Positions 13,101 to 22,349 of a stretch of DNA of 64,000 nt are shown here, one piece after another. This DNA comes from Cenococcum geophilum 1.58 (taxonomy: Eukaryota > Ascomycota > Dothideomycetes > Gloniales > Gloniaceae). The DNA is taken from assembly GCA_001692895.1 (NCBI GenBank), contig KV748196.1:682001-746000 (forward strand), given 5' to 3'. Each line of letters opens with the position of its first letter. Positions within the stretch are counted from its first letter, which is position 1. A program made the position numbers and the translations under genes. Below the pieces are notes generated by a model. That model did not search any database and had not been told where the DNA came from. It saw only the letters and a list, made by a program, of their open reading frames with translations.

Positions 13101-14238
13101 GAGTTAACGACTAAGTAAAAAGTTAGACTACGTTAGACTAGGACCTTTTAAAATTATATAAAGGATTTTACTAGTTATATTTAAGTTAAACCTACTAGCT
13201 AAGATAAAGATCTACCCTATATAGCACATTATAATGCTAAAGCCAGTATATAGGAATATTAAGCTACTAGTTTATAAAGTAGACATATATAGAGGATAGA
13301 AAGAAGATAAATAGCAAGTTTTAAAGATTATTAGTTATAAGGATATTAACGATAAAATATAGTATAAGGTTAAGTGGATAGGCTATAATAAGACTACCTA
13401 GGAGCTATTAGAGAATTTAAAGAATACTATAGGAAAGGTACAGGAGTATTAGAAGAGATTAGGTTAGGTAGTATTAATAAAGAAAAATCGCTAAAAAATA
13501 AATTACCTAAGGGGGACCTAAGAAGAGCAGTTACTAAACTACTTAGATTTATTTCCTTCTTAGATAAAAGAGAATCTATTCTTTTATTACCAAGTTTCTA
13601 TAAATCTTATTCTATAAGTTTCTATTCCTTAAAATAGATCTTTTTACAAACCTTCTTAAGACGGATTAACTAAGCGGACGCCGTAAGACGAGATTTAAGA
13701 GCCCGTTATTAAATATCGGTAGCCTTTTATTTAGCATTATAAGAACAGCGTAACTTCGCTAGGGTAATAAATAGTTTATTATCTAGCCGCGTAGTAGTAG
13801 ATTAAATATAAGACCTTAAAATAGATAAGCTAAGGAACTAGATAACTATTAAGAGTAATAGGTCGCGTATATTTAGCATTAAAGACAAAGCGAACGTTAT
13901 AGAACGAATAAATATTCACTTTAGTGCACTTTAAGTAAGAGAACGGTTATTATAAAGATAGACTTGCTAACGTAATATAAACCAACCCCTCTTTTAAATA
14001 ATAAGAACATAGAGACGGTATAATCTTACTAAGAGATAATATTATAGCAACGGTATAAGACCAACGAGCTATAGATAAAGAAGAAGAAGCTTTAGGTATA
14101 ATAAGTAAAGATATTAACTAAATTAATTAGACGGACATTATACCTCTAGTAAACGACTTAGAGATATTTAGGATCTTTAAAGATAAAGATAAAGAGGAGG
14201 GAGATAGTGTTATAAACGCTTTAAGTACAATATTATAA
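10130..14238 (+). pseudogene. pol of gypsy A (PR-RT-RH-IN-chromodomain plus tail)
   Basis: Pol frame, shifted -1 relative to gag. Protease LIDSG is kept (DSG at 10204-10212). The RT contains LCINYK and KDKYPLP near 10860-10920, but the YLDD box reads YLNI at 11161-11172, so the catalytic pair is lost. RNase H starts near 11590 (TD, then LDY). The integrase includes ILVIVDKLTK near 12485. The chromodomain (YKVKWIGYNKTT, 13363-13398) has lost its downstream Trp to a stop. The frame then runs a further 260 codons in phase into the 3' LTR; element C translates similarly there. One N lies at 13022. RIP stops make it non-functional. Confidence 0.85.
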
Positions 14239-14628
14239 CTACTTAGAAGGGAGTTAGAGGAAGCTAGTTAGTTAATATAAGTACGGTTTAGAATAAAGCT
14301 AATAGAGCTATATAACGAGGAATGGTAACTAAGGTTATATAACGTAATCTATATAATCTATATAATCTATAGAATCTATAATAGAGTAGATAGAGTATAC
14401 GTACCTTATATACTAAGGGGATTTCTTAGGAGTATAGTTGTGTATTTAAAGGACCACAGTCCCTACCTAGATAGTTCTCTCCTTTATAGTAAATCTTAGA
14501 ATATAATTAGAGTTAATCTATTAGGCAACCACTCTACCAGTTATTATTACATTATTAACTTCTTATTTACCTATATACCTAGCCTATTAATAAGTCTACT
14601 ATAGTTCCTACTATAAGGCTTTATTACA
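14208..14628 (+). repeat. 3' LTR of gypsy A
   Basis: 421 bp, starts TGTTATAAACGC and ends TTATTACA. It differs from the 5' LTR almost only by extra G-to-A and C-to-T changes. The polypurine tract lies immediately upstream, and the pol frame overlaps its first 30 bases. Confidence 0.9.
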
Positions 14629-15564
14629 TATTTATACTTATTAAATTAATATAATAGTAGTAGATCTTTAATTAACGTCTAATATAGATCCTATCTAGGC
14701 CTACGCAGACTACTCCATCACAGGGGGAAAACTTGTAATTTACAGGAAGAAAACCCTGCAGTTGGGGGAGGAAAAACCCTATGAGCCACCTCAGTAGGAT
14801 AGAAAACCCCGGTTTGCCATGTCCGTCTATAGCGGCGGCCCTGCGGGCCTACGGCTACGTCCTATCCTCCTTAGATGTTCGAACTCCTTAGGAACCACTG
14901 CTTTCTTTACTAGGACATACAGTCCTTACTAGTTGATTGATTGCTATACTACTGTTTCCCATATCTTAGCCATCCCCTATATGCTATCTCTTGTTTAACC
15001 ATTGCTATATACGCCATGCCTTCCCCCCCCTAAGGCCTATCGAAGGCGTAAGGGGGATTCATCTATAAACTACTACTACACTATACTATGAGGCGAGCGG
15101 GACGTGTATACCTAGGTATCTTTTATGCCTAGGCCCTAGTTACTAGGCCCTCGCCAAGGGTTACCACTCCTTAAGAGGAGACAGGAAAACCGTACGGTGT
15201 CGTTTAAGCTGCTAGGTCTTTTCTGGTATTCGATAGTTGATGGCGAGTGACTGTATGCTCCGCGGGCGATCGCCCTAGGGGTTAGGAGGGGCCGTATATT
15301 TGCTTGTTGCTCGTCCGTTCGCAATAGCTCGTTCGTCAATAGGAGGTCGTCGATGCTTTCTACTGGGGGTTGGGGGATGCTATTGAGTGCCATGCATCTA
15401 TGTTGGATCGTACAGGTGCCTTAATAGGAGAATAGTGTTGCTATTATTATAAGGGGCACTTAGTGGTGGTTTTCGAGATCTCACTATCCTATGTAAAAAC
15501 TTTTCACCACCGCCCATAATACTCATAACCACTACCACTAGGTCGTATCGCACGCTGTATAACG
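14629..15564. other. GC-balanced island, largely unassigned
   Basis: Past about 14690 the sequence regains balanced composition. It has three related GAAAAC(C)CC motifs at 14726-14806 and two GC-rich hairpin-capable stretches: GGCCCTGCGGGCC near 14836, and an imperfect CCCCCTAAGGCCT hairpin at about 15022-15056. Apart from the 85-codon frame listed separately, I see no gene. Confidence 0.4.
15136..15393 (-). CDS. hypothetical small protein, 85 codons
   Basis: An ATG-initiated minus-strand frame in a stretch without RIP character. It begins MALNSIPQPPVESIDDLLL, has an Arg/Ser/Pro-rich middle, and ends WRGPSN. Codon use is GC-balanced, unlike neighbouring transposons, and residue composition looks protein-like (an acidic helix-like N-terminus, then a basic stretch). 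I recognise no family, and no promoter or intron is evident. It could be an exon of a larger decayed gene or chance; the neighbours are transposons on both sides. Confidence 0.3.
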   Translation of the reverse strand: MALNSIPQPPVESIDDLLLTNELLRTDEQQANIRPLLTPRAIARGAYSHSPSTIEYQKRPSSLNDTVRFSCLLLRSGNPWRGPSN

Positions 15565-15645
15565 TCTCTGCGTTGGCTCTAAGTCTAAAAGACTTAAGTT
15601 CGTAGCCGTCACCACATATAGGTGCAGAGTCCGTTTTTAACGGCC
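15565..15645 (+). repeat. dispersed repeat, inverted match to window end
   Basis: About 80 bp starting TCTCTGCGTTGGCTCT and ending GTTTTTAACGGCCA, matching the reverse complement of 63913-64000 with scattered transitions and a small indel. Both copies change at the same place (after ACGGCCA) into unrelated AT-rich DNA, so this looks like the edge of a repeat whose body lies left of 15565 and right of 64000. Confidence 0.75.
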
Positions 15646-16290
15646 AAAATTAATATAATAAATATAACTTTTATTTAGTACCTAAAGAGCTTAAATAATT
15701 CTTAATTATAAATATAATAAAAGGAACTTTAAATTATATATATTTAAAAATAGATTAGAATATATTTAAAACTAAATTAGAACTAGATTAGAACTAGATT
15801 AGAATTAGATTAGAACTAAATTAGAATCAGATTAAAACTAGATTAGAATTAGATTAGAACTAGATTAGAATATATTTTAAATCAGATTAAAATATATTAG
15901 GAACTTAATTTACTTTTATAGCTATATTTAACTCTAATATACTATTTTATAGCTTAAATTTTTTAATTTTAATTATTACTAAAAGGAAGTATTTTAAATT
16001 AGAATATATAGTAAATATATAGTAAATATGTTCTAAATATATTCTAAATATGTTCTAAATATATTCTAAATATATTCTAAACATATTCTAAACATATTCT
16101 AAACATATTCTAGCTAGTTATTTATAATAATTAATTTTAATTAAGAGGTAAGTTATATAGTAGGATAAGCGATTTAGGCTTAGTTAACTATATAACTTTA
16201 TATTTTAAGTTAAGGCTACCCTATATAGGGATTATATATTAGCGCTTATAATAGGCTAACCTTTTAACATAGTTTAGCCGACTTATAACT
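15646..16290 (+). repeat. AT-rich repeat unit 1, heavily RIP-mutated
   Basis: First of two direct copies; unit 2 is at 16475-16905. Shared landmarks are ATAACTTTTATTTAG near the start and GCGATTTAGGCT near the end. It contains two internal short tandem arrays absent or minimal in unit 2: a 12-bp AACTAGATTAGA type at 15768-15870 and an 11-bp AAATATATTCT type at 16024-16112. The final 150 bases (16140-16290) match 16768-16905, differing almost solely by G-to-A and C-to-T. Confidence 0.75.
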
Positions 16291-16474
16291 ATACTATTTA
16301 CTTACTTTATATTAGACTTTATATCTTTTAAAAAAATTTAAAATTTTAAGGATATTTATAAAATTTTATTTTACCCTTTATATTTAAAGAACTAATATTA
16401 TTAGCTTAAGAATATATATTTAGCTAGTTTATATTATATTTAAATATTATAAACTTATTATATATACTTTTTAA
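16291..16474 (+). repeat. AT-rich spacer shared with 6540-6660
   Basis: Spacer between the two repeat units. It carries TATTAGACTTTATA and the TTTACCCTTTATATTTAAAG stretch also found just left of gypsy A, showing that gypsy A landed in another copy of this family. No gene. Confidence 0.6.
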
Positions 16475-16905
16475 ATAAATATAATAAATATAACTTTTAT
16501 TTAGTACCTAAAGAGCTTAAATAATTCTTGTTAAAAAATATAATAAAAGAACTTTAGATTAATATATATTTAAAACTAATTAAAAAGTACCTAAATTAGA
16601 TTAAAATATATTAGAAACTTAATTAAATTTTATAGCTATATTTAATCTAAGATACTATTTATAGGCCTAAAAAAATTATTTTAAATTAGAATATATATTA
16701 AATATATTCTAAATACGTTCTAAATATATTATAACTAGTTACTTATTAATAATTAATTTTAATTAGGAGGTAAGTTGTGTGGTAGAATAAGCGATTTAGG
16801 CTCGGTTGACCATACGACTTTGTATTTTGAGCTGGGGCTGCCCCGTACAGGGATTGTGCATTAGCGCTTATGGTAGGCCGACCTTTTAGCGTGGTCTAGC
16901 CGACT
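16475..16905 (+). repeat. AT-rich repeat unit 2, less mutated end
   Basis: Second direct copy of the 15646 unit. Up to about 16765 it is as AT-rich as unit 1, but 16768-16905 is GC-balanced, so one repeat copy passes sharply from RIP-saturated to nearly untouched sequence. No coding frame. Confidence 0.7.
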
Positions 16906-17339
16906 TGTAACCACCGTTAGAGGACTGCACAAGAGGCCCAAAGCTTGTCAGAGCTCCGCCTTCTCCCCAAATTTCGCTAATAATTAGTCAAGTGCACTTA
17001 TAAAAAAGGCTATGCACTCGCAAGCAAGGTATGTGCACTTTCAAGAAAGGTAAAGTCTCTAATTTTTAAGCTTAATTGTAAGAGTTGAACTTGAAATTCT
17101 CAAGGGGGAAAAAAGCCGGAGCCCGGAGGACCGCGCAAAAATATATTCCCCCTTCCTTTTGGGACTAGTGGCTACTCCCGCAGAACAGTAAAGCCGTTCA
17201 GGATTAGAGCAAGGGTTAAACCAAGCCACCTATAAACTCCAGCCAAGCTGACAGCTGAGAAAACGCCACCGAGGAGCGCTTACTCCTCGGCTGAGCTGAA
17301 GAAAAGCATCCTACAAATCCTGCATTAAAAAGAAACAAC
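16906..17339. other. GC-balanced flank with a perfect hairpin
   Basis: Unassigned sequence left of the mariner element. It holds a perfect 8-bp stem, CCGAGGAG / CTCCTCGG with a 6-base loop, at 17269-17290. It is not followed by a T-run and I assign no function. No gene. Confidence 0.45.
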
Positions 17340-17341
17340 TA

Positions 17342-17454
17342 CAGTGATGTGCACGACCAGCTTCACCCCCCCCCCTTAGCGAGTTGCAGATTCGGTACGC
17401 GCATCCAATTTCGCCTGATTGCCACCAACTGTACATAGTAATTGAAGCGAAGCC
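17342..17454 (+). repeat. left TIR of mariner element (113 bp)
   Basis: Matches the reverse complement of 20900-21011 with only one apparent difference: a C-run of 10 here against 9 in the partner. Confidence 0.9.
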
Positions 17455-17582
17455 GTATGCTTGGCTGTAAGAACCTGAAGCTGTCCACAATCGACCTTCT
17501 TCTGTGGTATTGTGATCGTTGTCGAATATCGCAAGGTTTCTACCCATCCTCTACCTATCCTCTACCTATCCTCTACCGTATT

Positions 17583-18620
17583 ATGGCTCCGCGAATGGGC
17601 CCATATCAGCACGCTCTAATTAAGGATCTTCTTCGACTTGGAGCAACTCGAGCAGAGTATACCTCCGCCGCTGGTTGTACGATTCGCTCAATTGCCTCCA
17701 TCAGAAGGAACCTACGAGTCTTTAGCTCGACTCGGGCACCTTTAAACGGCGAAGGCGGCCAGTTCCTACTAAGCGATCCAATAATTGTGGTAATACTAAT
17801 GCGGCTAGAGGAGAAGCCAACTCTCTTTGGCGACGAGCTGCAGTGGCTAATCTATAACATATTTAACGTCGTAGTAAGCCGCTATATAATATTTCGAGAG
17901 CTCTATTTGGCGGGCTGGATAAGGAAGCGGGTAAGCTAATTAGATCCTCTAGTATAGAGCTTAGAGAATAGCTTACACGAAGAAGTGTTAGCAGGTAGCC
18001 CTTAAACGTAGCGCTTACGATCGCGATATATATTTTATAATTATATCACAGTATACCGCCAATTAACTAGTATTTATAGATAAGTTAGGTGCGGATTTAA
18101 AGACAGGCATATGGAAGTTAGGCTAGGCTCCTTCTAGTATTGCACCAGTTTTATGGACGCCATATAATTGGGGTAAGAGGAGGCTTAATATACTGCCTGT
18201 ATATACAATTGACGGTATTCTAGTAGCTTTAGTATATAAAGGCTCGATAAATAGTAAAGGCTTTAAGTTCTGGATAGCAAATACTCTTCTACTATAGTGT
18301 AATCGCTTTCCTGCTAAGCAATTAGTAGTAGTTATAGATAACGCCAGCTTCTATTATTTAGAAAGGATACAGTCACTCTTTAACGCCTTTGGCGTTAAGC
18401 TAGTATTTTTACCTCCGTACTTACCTAATCTAAATCTAATTAAAGAGTTTTTTAGAGAGCTAAAGGCCTTCATTTAGTGGGAGTGGTATTCTTAGCTAGA
18501 GCACCCAGAGGCCTTTAGCTATAGCTTTAAAGCGTTCCTTCTTTAGAGTATAGATAAGGTTAGTAGCAAGAGTAAGAGCGTAAGAGGCCATTTCCGATAT
18601 AGTAGGTACGATTGTTAAGG
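17583..18620 (+). pseudogene. Tc1/mariner DDE transposase remnant
   Basis: Family-like start at the ATG at 17583 (MAPRMGPYQHALIKDLL), a helix-turn-helix region (AAGCTIRSIASIRRNLR), then GWIRKR, after which stops begin at 17937. Decayed catalytic-domain blocks follow: ID then K, replacing the usual VDES, near 18082, with DLKTGIWKLG after it; VIDNASFYY near 18335 (second Asp kept); LPPYLPNLNLIKEFF near 18410-18450; and a terminal RGHFRY near 18590. In the last catalytic block the NPIE of the family reads NLIK, so the third acidic residue is Lys, which TTGA to TTAA would produce. Stops are TAA/TAG. Length is typical (about 345 codons). Confidence 0.82.
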
Positions 18621-18676
18621 TTTTTAGGGTAAGAGTTACAATTAATCTTTAGTGGCGTTCTTAACCGTATATAATA

Positions 18677-18832
18677 TTTACAGTAATAATAAAGACACCT
18701 TATATTTTACTAATTACAATTATCTATATCTTAAAGGGCCTAGATATAGGGCGTCTCTACTACTATAGGGGCGCTAGCAGTGATAGAGACACCCTATATT
18801 TTGCTAATTATCTATATCTTAAAAACTTCCCT
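18677..18832. repeat. two direct and one inverted copies of a short terminal-like repeat
   Basis: CAGT-starting stretches at 18677 and 18778 share GACACC(C/T)TATATTTT(A/G)CTAATTA and TCTATATCTTAAA. Between them, near 18743-18764, the reverse complement occurs (AGATATAGGGCGTCTCTA). CAGT ends are typical of mariner termini, so this may be where two elements abut, but no partner terminus was found further right. Confidence 0.45.
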
Positions 18833-18839
18833 TAAGCTA

Positions 18840-20640
18840 AGTACGACGCTTATTTGCCCACTTTTTTAAGTCCTTCTATAGCCTTCTTGCGATACCTAAT
18901 TTGATACTAGCCTTAATAAGCTCCCTAATAGGATTAGCGCCATTAGATTTATTACGTAGAAGCTCTAGGTCCCATCTTAAATTACAGATAACTTTATGCG
19001 CAGCTTTAAAATTAGCCTCCTAGTTAAGATTGCTAGCTATACTCTACCTCTAATACTTAAAGAACTCCTTAAGATCCTTTACGCGGTTAATACCCTATAG
19101 GCGGTATATTAGTAATATAGGTAAGGATAATAAGGGCAGTCGGCTTACTGGTATAGGAGTAATTTGCTAATTTAGTATTAAGCCTATAGAGCTAACGTGA
19201 AAATAATTAATAACGCCTGGGCTATTAACTGTAGAGCTCTCGCTTGAGGCAGATTGGCGTACTCCTCTACTACTTTTTCCTCTTATTGCTGCTCTCTTAG
19301 TAAGCCGAGTAGCAAGCTAATAAGGTAGATTCTCAATATTTGCAATACCTTACTAAATGCCAGTTACCTACTCCTATAAGTCCTTATCTATTAATTTAAT
19401 ATCTACCTAACTAAGTATATAACACTAATTGGCGTTAGGATAGTGCTTTTTACAGCGCTAATACCTAGTAAGCTTAATTCGCAAGCCTATTAAATTTATA
19501 ATACCACCGGTAAGTATATAAGGCATTATATTAAGCTTTAAGTGTAAGGGTACTTTTGGTCCCTTACTCGGCTGCATCGCCTAGGGGCTCTTAGGGGTCG
19601 CCAAGGCTAACCTTCGGCTAGCCCTTGGCACCTCCTTATAAGCACCTCAGGCTTACAGCCTCCTTCCTCCCCCATCGGTTCGTCTCTGTACTTAGGCTAT
19701 TGCCTACCCTCATTACCATATCGTCCTCTTCCATCGACTCCCTATGTGACTCATGCTCGGCTTGCCTGCTCCCTACCGTACACCCTGGCAATACTGCCTT
19801 ACATTAAGCTCTATAAGGGCGTTAGAAGCTTATTATAGAGTTAATTAATTATTAATGGGCAAGAAGCCGCTAGCTAATTTCCATCTGGAGTATATATAAT
19901 TAAGAGGTCAACGGTTAGAGCCTTAATCTCGCCACGTTTATTAGTATATTAAGCCTACGCAATAAGTTGCATATTAATCTTCTACCACTAATCTATAACT
20001 TTAGAATCTATATTAAACCTAACGTCACGAACGCCTATATGCTAAGTATTAACCTTTGCCTTAATTGGCCGGAGCTTAACGTAAATACCTTGCTCTTAAT
20101 AACATAGCTCCCTCTCGCAAATAGGAAAGACTTTAAGTCGCCAAAGATTATAATATTAAAGGCTTATATTAATAAGAGTTTTAGTAAATGCCGGCTCCTT
20201 TAAATATTAAATTAATATATTATAATTATAAGTAATAAATACGCCGCCGCTAGCTCTTCCTATATTATTAATCTCACTCTCTATACGCAGGCAAGGTAGC
20301 GGAGTTATTTCTTCTTTATCTTTAATTATATTTTGTGGAGGAGCCTAAGGAGCTAAAGGAGCTTAAGCAGCTCGAGCAGCTGCCCGAGAGGCTGTAGCTT
20401 AATATCGTAGTGTTGGTATATTTAACTATAAGTAGGTAGGATCCTGTGTCGAATACGGTGACTCATACGGCCTTAATTAAGCCTATTGGCTCTGCGTATG
20501 AGAAGTCTGCTGACTCTGCATGTAGTTAAGCCAAGCCTCCGTGTCTTCCTCATCGTCCTTATCTATAGCTTCCGGATTGTTTTCCATTTCCTTAAACTCC
20601 TCCAATATAAAGTCTGGTCGAACGGCGTTATGTTCGCGTC
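18840..20640 (-). pseudogene. unrecognised decayed gene inside mariner element
   Basis: Minus-strand frame segments with TAA/TAG at plausible Gln/Trp positions. Readable blocks, in order, are an acidic start (LEEFKEMENNPEAIDKDDEE, 20600-20541), a Gln/Ala-rich stretch, HIGVRDVRFNIDSKVI and INMQLIAQ near 20040-19960, LTVDLLIIYTPDGN near 19905-19870, and a basic C-terminal region (VKDLKEFFKY, then NLRWDLELLRNKSNGANPI, near 19085-18940). The last part vaguely recalls GCR1_C-type DNA-binding regions of Crypton-derived fungal genes, but I cannot support a name. It is opposite in direction to the transposase. Confidence 0.35.
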
Positions 20641-20899
20641 TTAGCAACTGTTACAGGGCACCCCAGTAAGAGCTCCATGAAGGCAGAGGCGTACGCAATA
20701 AGGGAGGAAGGAGGCTTCGTCAATTTCGTTAAGGGCGAGGAGACATACCCGTTAATCGAGCCGCTACGTGTTTTGAAGGAGGATTTATATTAAAGGCAAA
20801 TTGACGATTTTACAACACGATTTTGGATTGATATTGAAACTTTAGTAAGCCAGGCAAATATGTAGCTTTAATTTAATTGCCCCCAGCAACTAGGCACTT

Positions 20900-21011
20900 G
20901 GCTTCGCTTCAATTACTATGTACAGTTGGTGGCAATCAGGCGAAATTGGATGCGCGTACCGAATCTGCAACTCGCTAAGGGGGGGGGTGAAGCTGGTCGT
21001 GCACATCACTG
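20900..21011 (-). repeat. right TIR of mariner element (112 bp)
   Basis: Inverted partner of 17342-17454, followed by TA. The sequence is GC-balanced, without RIP-type decay. Confidence 0.9.
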
Positions 21012-21013
21012 TA

Positions 21014-21920
21014 TGCCTAAGCACGCGAGGCTTGACAATAGCGAAGGCGAGGTTTTTCTCCGGTACAAACACCGTGAGTCTACTAAAGGTTTAATATTGG
21101 TATCTATGACTCCGCATGCATGCTGATCCTCTGGGTCTAAATGCAGTGCAGTATAACAAGCCACAGCGCGAAATCTCACACGCACAGTACAAGGGGGAAG
21201 CACGAACGGACCCTGCTAGTAAGCTCGGACCCACAGAACTCGGCTACCCCTGAACACGGCCACCAAATCAAAAATTGTTGGTCGAGTGGAGCTTCCTGTG
21301 ATTACGTGATAGCCTCGCTTGTATATAGACTCCTTTAACCCGTTAAAATGGGCACGCAGGTTAACTATCGTTAAGAACTTACCAATATAAGAGCTCGATC
21401 TTTAGAGTTAAGTCACTCGATATTAAGCCTCCAACAGCCATCGTTCCTGCAGAACGGTATTTTTCAGGTGGTGGTGTATTTAATAGCTGATTTCTATGTA
21501 TATATACGCGTTGTTCTGATTTTGGTGTTCGCGCACGTGCCCCCTCCTCTGCTCGCCCAAACGGGTTGAGGGATACACCTGCGTCCCCGTATCGCCTGCG
21601 AAAGGAGTAAAGTTATAAGGAAAAGATTAAGTAGAAATAGACTTTTTAAGTAATAGGCCTACTTAGTAAGCTTTATAATAAGCTCGGACCCCTAGAACTC
21701 GCAGGCACCTATGCGGGGGGAGGCTCGCTTAATCTTGATTTTCGCAATACTTTTGCAAAGCACGGTAACATGTATAAGAACCTTATGCGCTGCCCGATAT
21801 AGCTTTAACTTACCTCTATAACTTAGTAGGGGTAGCTATACTAGGAGTCTTGCATTTAGATCAAAGATGTTAAAATGTAATGCTTGACTTAATTTATCTA
21901 TCTAAGAAAGGTTAGTAGCT
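21014..21920. other. GC-balanced unassigned island
   Basis: About 0.9 kb between the mariner and gypsy B. AGTAAGCTCGGACCCACAG at 21217 recurs in part near 21680 (AAGCTCGGACCC, then AGAACTCG), an imperfect direct repeat about 460 bp apart. Composition drifts to AT-rich in patches (21610-21680). Several short frames exist but none has gene-like features. Confidence 0.4.
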
Positions 21921-21925
21921 TTATA

Positions 21926-22349
21926 TGTAACGGAATCTTATAGCAAGAACTACAGTGGGCTCGTTATTAGGCTAGGTGTATAGGTAATGCAAATTAAAGT
22001 TAATAACGTAATAATAACTGGTGGAGTAGTTGCCTAATAGATTAACTCTAATTGTATTCTAAGAATTACTATAAGGAAGGAACTATCTAGGTAGGGATTA
22101 AGGGTCTTTAAATACACAACCGTACTCCTATAAAATCCTTTTTATATATAATATACGTATACTCTATCTACTCTATTGCGGATTATATAGATCCTATAGA
22201 TTATATAGATCACGTTATATAACCTTAGCTACTATTCCTTATTATATAACTCTATTGGCTCCATCTTAGACTATGCTTATATTAACTAACTAGCTTCTTC
22301 TAACTCCTCTCTAAGTAGTCGTAATATTATACTTAAAGCGTCCATAACA
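21926..22349 (-). repeat. 3' LTR of gypsy B
   Basis: 424 bp; on the minus strand it starts TGTTATGGACGC and ends GATTCCGTTACA. The conserved purine tract (read on minus, complement of 22350-22366) adjoins it. Confidence 0.9.

Larger units (their letters stand above)
6668..14628 (+). mobile_element. Ty3/gypsy chromovirus, element A
   Basis: A complete-length LTR retrotransposon of about 7.96 kb with 421-bp LTRs, Gag with a zinc knuckle, protease, RT, RNase H, integrase and chromodomain in gypsy order. Elements B and C on the opposite strand are homologous throughout. Both reading frames are full of RIP-type TAA/TAG codons, so it is dead. A purine-rich tract (AAAGAGGAGGGAGA, 14191-14204) precedes the 3' LTR as in B and C. 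Unlike B and C, its 5-bp target duplication is not clean: TATTT follows the element, while a similar but shifted T-rich stretch precedes it. Confidence 0.92.
17342..21011 (+). mobile_element. Tc1/mariner-type element with long TIRs
   Basis: A 3.67-kb DNA transposon bounded by inverted repeats that start CAGTGATGTGCACGACC, with TA on both outer sides (17340-17341 and 21012-21013), the target duplication of the IS630-Tc1-mariner superfamily. Inside are a plus-strand decayed DDE transposase (17583-18620) and an additional decayed frame on the minus strand. It is about twice the usual length of such elements, so the 2.2 kb right of the transposase is either passenger DNA or another insertion. Both ends are GC-balanced while the interior (about 17850-20350) is RIP-mutated. 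Confidence 0.82.

Noticed and set aside
17311-17547. 78-codon minus-strand frame over the left TIR
   Set aside because: It runs across a terminal inverted repeat, and its mirror appears at the right TIR (20926-21126). It is TIR sequence, not a gene.
19625-19807. 60-codon plus-strand frame
   Set aside because: It lies opposite the decayed minus-strand frame inside the mariner element; Ser/Leu-rich with no recognisable features.
20890-21338. several short overlapping frames
   Set aside because: They overlap each other on both strands, partly in the TIR, with no domain, and no one of them is preferred.
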